A stretch of 64,000 bases of DNA from Sphagnum compactum (Eukaryota > Bryophyta > Sphagnopsida > Sphagnales), in NCBI GenBank assembly GCA_965153455.1, contig OZ234493.1, positions 19,148,213 to 19,212,212 of the forward strand, written 5' to 3'. Position 1 is the first letter of the stretch; the number at the start of each line of letters is the position of its first letter. The position numbers were made by a program, and so were the translations under genes. Below, in pieces: positions 60,560 to 64,000 of this stretch. The notes under the pieces were generated by a model. It saw only the letters and a list, made by a program, of their open reading frames with translations. It did not search any database and was not told the DNA's origin.

Positions 60560-62037
60560 GCAAAGCTTGCAGCAATGGCACCAGAGACTGTACCAATGAA
60601 CATCTTTTCATAGAATGCAAGACTTACAAGATATGCTAAGGCTGGGCATCTCAAGAAGATGATGGAAACTTTTTGGCAAATACAATAACAAGGGCATGAT
60701 TCCCAACAAGTTCACTTTTTCTCAATTGCTCAACAAATGTGCCAGTTTACAAGCACATGAAGAAGGCAGACACATCCATACACAGATCATAGAAAGAGGT
60801 TATGAATCAGATGTGTTTGTTGGTAGTAGCCTTATTGACATGTATGCCAAATGTGGGAACATAGTGGATGCACAGAGAGCATTCAGCAACATGGCTGTAT
60901 GTGATGTGGTCACTTGGAATTCCATGATTCTGGGACATGTGAAATGTGGACAGAGGTTGAAGGCATCGGAACTATCTCAACAAATGCAATGTGAAGGAGT
61001 GCAGCAAAACATTGTCATCTTTGTTGGGTTGCTGAATGCATGCACTAGTGCAGCAACACTTCAGCAAGGAAGGCATGTTCATGAACAGATTCTCTGAAGG
61101 GGTTGTGAGTCTGATTTCTTTGTGGGTGGCAGCATTGTTGACATCTATGCCAAGTGTGGGAGCATAGAGGACGCACAGAGTGTTCAACAAAATGCCCAGA
61201 TGTAATTTAGTCTGTCGGAATCTCTTGCACATTTTGAACAGAGGTTACAAGAAAGTGTGTGAAGATTGGATTGGATCACTTTCATTGCCCTTCTCTCAGC
61301 CTGTAGCCATGCAGGCCTAGTGGTTCAAGGTGTGGTACTTTGAGTCCATGGTTTTGGTTTAGAACATTTTTGCAACATTGGAGCACTATGCCTGCATGGT
61401 TGATCTTCTTGGACTTGCCAGGCATCTGCAGGACACAGAGAATATTATCAATATAATGACCTGCAAACCAACTGTTGCTGGGTGGATGACTTCACTTGGT
61501 GCCTACAGAGTGCATGGGAATGTCAAGATGGAAGAACAGCTTGCAAAACAAGTTGTTAAATTGGCCCCTGCGAGTTCTCGGGGCTGTGGGTTGCTATCAA
61601 ATGTTTATGCTGCTGCTGAGGGATCTCAGTGCAAAGAAGTCTGAAGAAAGAATCAAGTTGCACCAGGATTTCTGTGCATGATAACAAGGTGCATGCTTTT
61701 ATGGAAGGTGACCAAAACTCCCTCAAATGATGGAAATTGCTGCAGAGCTACAGAGGCAGATGAAAGACATTGAGTACAAGTTCGATACCAAATTCATGAT
61801 GTGGAAGAGAAGAACAAAAGATGCTTCACTTTTTCCAGCACACAGCAAGAACCTGGCCATTGCATTTTGGCCTCTTCAGCACCTCCTGGTATTCCAATCC
61901 ACAGTTTCAAGCAACCACCACATTCATCACAAAGATAGCTGGAAGAGAAAGGATCATGAGCGATGGCGATTGCTTTCATCACTGTACAGCTGATGGTGTC
62001 TGTTCATGTGGTGATGATTATTGCCAGTGGACTTAAG
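60560..62037 (+). pseudogene. PPR-E-DYW pseudogene 2
   Basis: After an in-frame stop near 60615 (NIFS*NARLTRYAKAG), the long open part 60696-61097 holds PPR units. They read IPNKFTFSQLLNKCASLQAH, SDVFVGSSLIDMYAKCG, DVVTWNSMILGHVKCGQ and IVIFVGLLNACTSAATL. After a stop at 61096, the next units follow in broken frames (SDFFVGGSIVDIYAKCGSIE, then LLSACSHAGLV). The E region is at 61378-61644 (EHYACMVDLLGLARHLQ, VHGNVKMEEQLAKQV, LLSNVYAAA). DYW-domain traces run from MMEIAAELQRQM to a C-terminus reading FITKIAGRERIM, CFHHCTADGVCSCGDDYCQW. The canonical end is CSCGDYW, so the terminal motif is altered by insertion. The layout matches pseudogene 1. Intact family members edit organelle RNA. Confidence 0.9.
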
Positions 62038-64000
62038 TCTCTTTAAGCAGGCATTTTCACTGACAACTTATCAAGTACTATAATTGCACTGCATCATGTG
62101 CATGTCATGGGCATGGCACCAAATGATAGAACCCATGTTAAGCACCACATTCTGTCCATGTTATGGGTGTGGCACCAGATGATATTACCCATGCTGAGCA
62201 TAATATGCTTGACATTCAGTATATGGGTTGAGGAAAAATGAAGACTGCAGAGGACCACACAGACTACAATTGAAGAAACAGTTGCAGGGAACTTGATCTG
62301 TCAGTTGTTCAGCCTGAATTGGGTGCATACATTCAAACCAAACTCAAATCTGCTGTCAAACTAGCTCAATTGTGCAGAGCAGTCAAAACCAATTGCAGTG
62401 TTTGCAACAACAGAAGCATTCATGTCATGGTAAAGACTCAAAACTTGAAGTCTATTTTTGACAATCATGTCATTGTTTGCGCTCTTGCTTCAATCACTTT
62501 CTTCTCTGATTGTGAATCACAACAGATTTCTACTGCTGGTTTGTAAGTTGCTTCAAAAAACCACTTCAGAACCAAAGCAGCTTACATCTGAAAAAGTCAT
62601 AATGCTTGCAGTTTCTCAAAATCACAGAATACTAACAATACAAATTTTCCTTACTTTGACAACCAAGTTCTCCTTTTAGGGTTGTGAGAAGCTTTTGTGT
62701 TGCTCTGGTGCCCTGCAAGTTTTCCCAAAGTACTGCGGTACTATGGTAGAATCATGTTTGCTTTGCTGCTGGATTGATGCTCATGCATATACATTATACA
62801 AATGTGAAAAAACCTCAAAAGCTCCACCTTCAACACAAATGCAATTGCAATACACTAAACCCACCATGCTTCTTTCTCCCCTTCAACAAATGCAACACAC
62901 ATGCATTGCAAATATGCTAAAACCTTGTTACTCTCTTCTCCTTGCCTTCAAACAAATGCATTGCAAATACCTTACCCTGACCCTGAGGTCATGTTCATTA
63001 TTAAATAATCCTCTAACAGTTACAACACTTTTTAATGGAAGTATGGCACTAAGGTGTTGAAAACAATCAGAATTGTGGCGTGTGCCTTGTTTGAACCAGC
63101 ACTCATGTTGGTGCCATGTCCTTTGTCAAGACATTTAAGTTTATCTACGTAGTTGCGTTTCAATCTTAGTTGGATTAGTTAATCTAGAACTAATTCAGTG
63201 TGCACATGATTTCAAATATGTATTGTTTAGGGATAAGTCTTTATGTTGAGTGTTTCAAATCAACTCCATAGCACACCAACTTGTGTAAGTTGCAAATTTC
63301 CATGCCCTTGCATTTTTGTTGCAAAACTTTTTCTGATATTGCAAAAGCTTTGGGCATTGCATTATGGGCTTGGATTCCTAAGGTGTTGTTGTCTATTTGA
63401 ATCACCAAAAGTGATTTGAAAGCTATACCTCACTTTGTGTGTTTGTGTCAAGTTCAAATTTCATTTGTCAATTGTTCGTGTTTTGCACATGACATGCATA
63501 TTGTGTGAATATTGTCGTGAGTAAAGTATTACAACTAGAGTAGGAGTTGTAGCTAGGAGCTACAAAAGCTTTGTAGATGAATTTGGTATTTTTGAAACCA
63601 CTTTTGTTTTAGCATACCATAAGCAATTAACCCCAATGGGAGGCCTTGTCCTAGAGTGGGAGTGTGAAGGGTGATGAATGTGCAAGCAAAAAAACACAAA
63701 AATGGAGAAAGGTGTGAAAAGGAGACTCTTTGCCAGATGAATAGCACAACCCCCCCCCCTCCCCTTTGCTCCCTTTTCATGTGCAAGTCTATTGTGTGGT
63801 AAATGCCATGTGCACCAAGCCAACAAAGAACATTAAATGTAGTCGAGTTGTGCACAAGCTTGCACTTGCAAATAAGCATGCCCGTCCATTGCGCTAAGTT
63901 TATTACAACAAGCTTTAGGGTTCATGTGTGCATGAGCTGCAAGTGCAATGAATCACAATTTGGGTGGCAAGTCTTTGTTTTTTTTTTAAATAAATTTGTT
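62038..64000. other. Intergenic, no gene recognised
   Basis: Contains a short internal duplication at about 62095-62200 (GTGCATGTCATGGG, then GGCACCA.ATGATA and ACCCATG). A C-run lies at 63751-63760. Open frames are short and match no family. Confidence 0.45.

Overview
The window is nuclear DNA of a land plant. Genes are split by GT-AG introns, and the recognisable proteins are plant proteins: a tRNA-dihydrouridine synthase, NTF2, a lipid-transfer protein, PPR-DYW relatives, phosphoglycolate phosphatase, a Lon protease fragment and an NLR immune receptor. The NLR carries an alpha/beta-hydrolase domain in place of TIR or coiled-coil. That architecture (HNL) was first described in liverworts and is a feature of seed-free plants, not flowering plants. 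Together with PPR-DYW remnants and a very low gene density full of decayed repeats, it suggests a seed-free plant with a large genome. A fern seems most likely, but this is inference.

The base composition is a mosaic. Gene-like, more GC-rich islands lie at about 4.4-14.7 kb, 40.4-48.6 kb and 52.8-62.7 kb. Between them are AT-rich, repeat-rich blocks at about 0-4.4, 14.7-40.4 and 48.6-52.8 kb. The 4.4-14.7 kb island holds an unrecognised three-exon gene on the minus strand, several tandem arrays, a dead PPR-DYW gene, a Lon exon, and a first exon of phosphoglycolate phosphatase with both catalytic aspartates lost. The large AT-rich block holds a TIR-bearing MITE, decayed coding sequence, a riboflavin-pathway (DHBP synthase) pseudogene whose two fragments flank a solo LTR with perfect 5-bp target duplications, and the HNL gene at 32.7-39.4 kb on the minus strand.

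The HNL gene can be spliced by eye from five exons: two and a half encode the hydrolase, one the NB-ARC, and one a linker plus about 41 near-identical 24-residue LRRs in 72-bp units. Two in-frame TAA codons and a decayed 71-bp-period tail interrupt the LRR exon. The remaining exons of the phosphoglycolate phosphatase pseudogene lie at 42.5-45.5 kb on the plus strand, in the same orientation as the first exon at 14.4 kb. The HNL locus therefore lies between the two halves of one dead gene.

The right-hand part holds the best live genes. They are a lipid-transfer-type secreted protein (47.2 kb, with a TATA box), NTF2 (54.1 kb, with a one-base frameshift in otherwise perfect sequence), an apparently intact nine-exon DUS2 (59.7-56.5 kb, minus) and a small divergent two-exon candidate at 60.0 kb. 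A second PPR-DYW pseudogene follows at 60.6-62.0 kb. Exon borders were read by eye from splice signals, phases and protein continuity; none is confirmed by transcripts.
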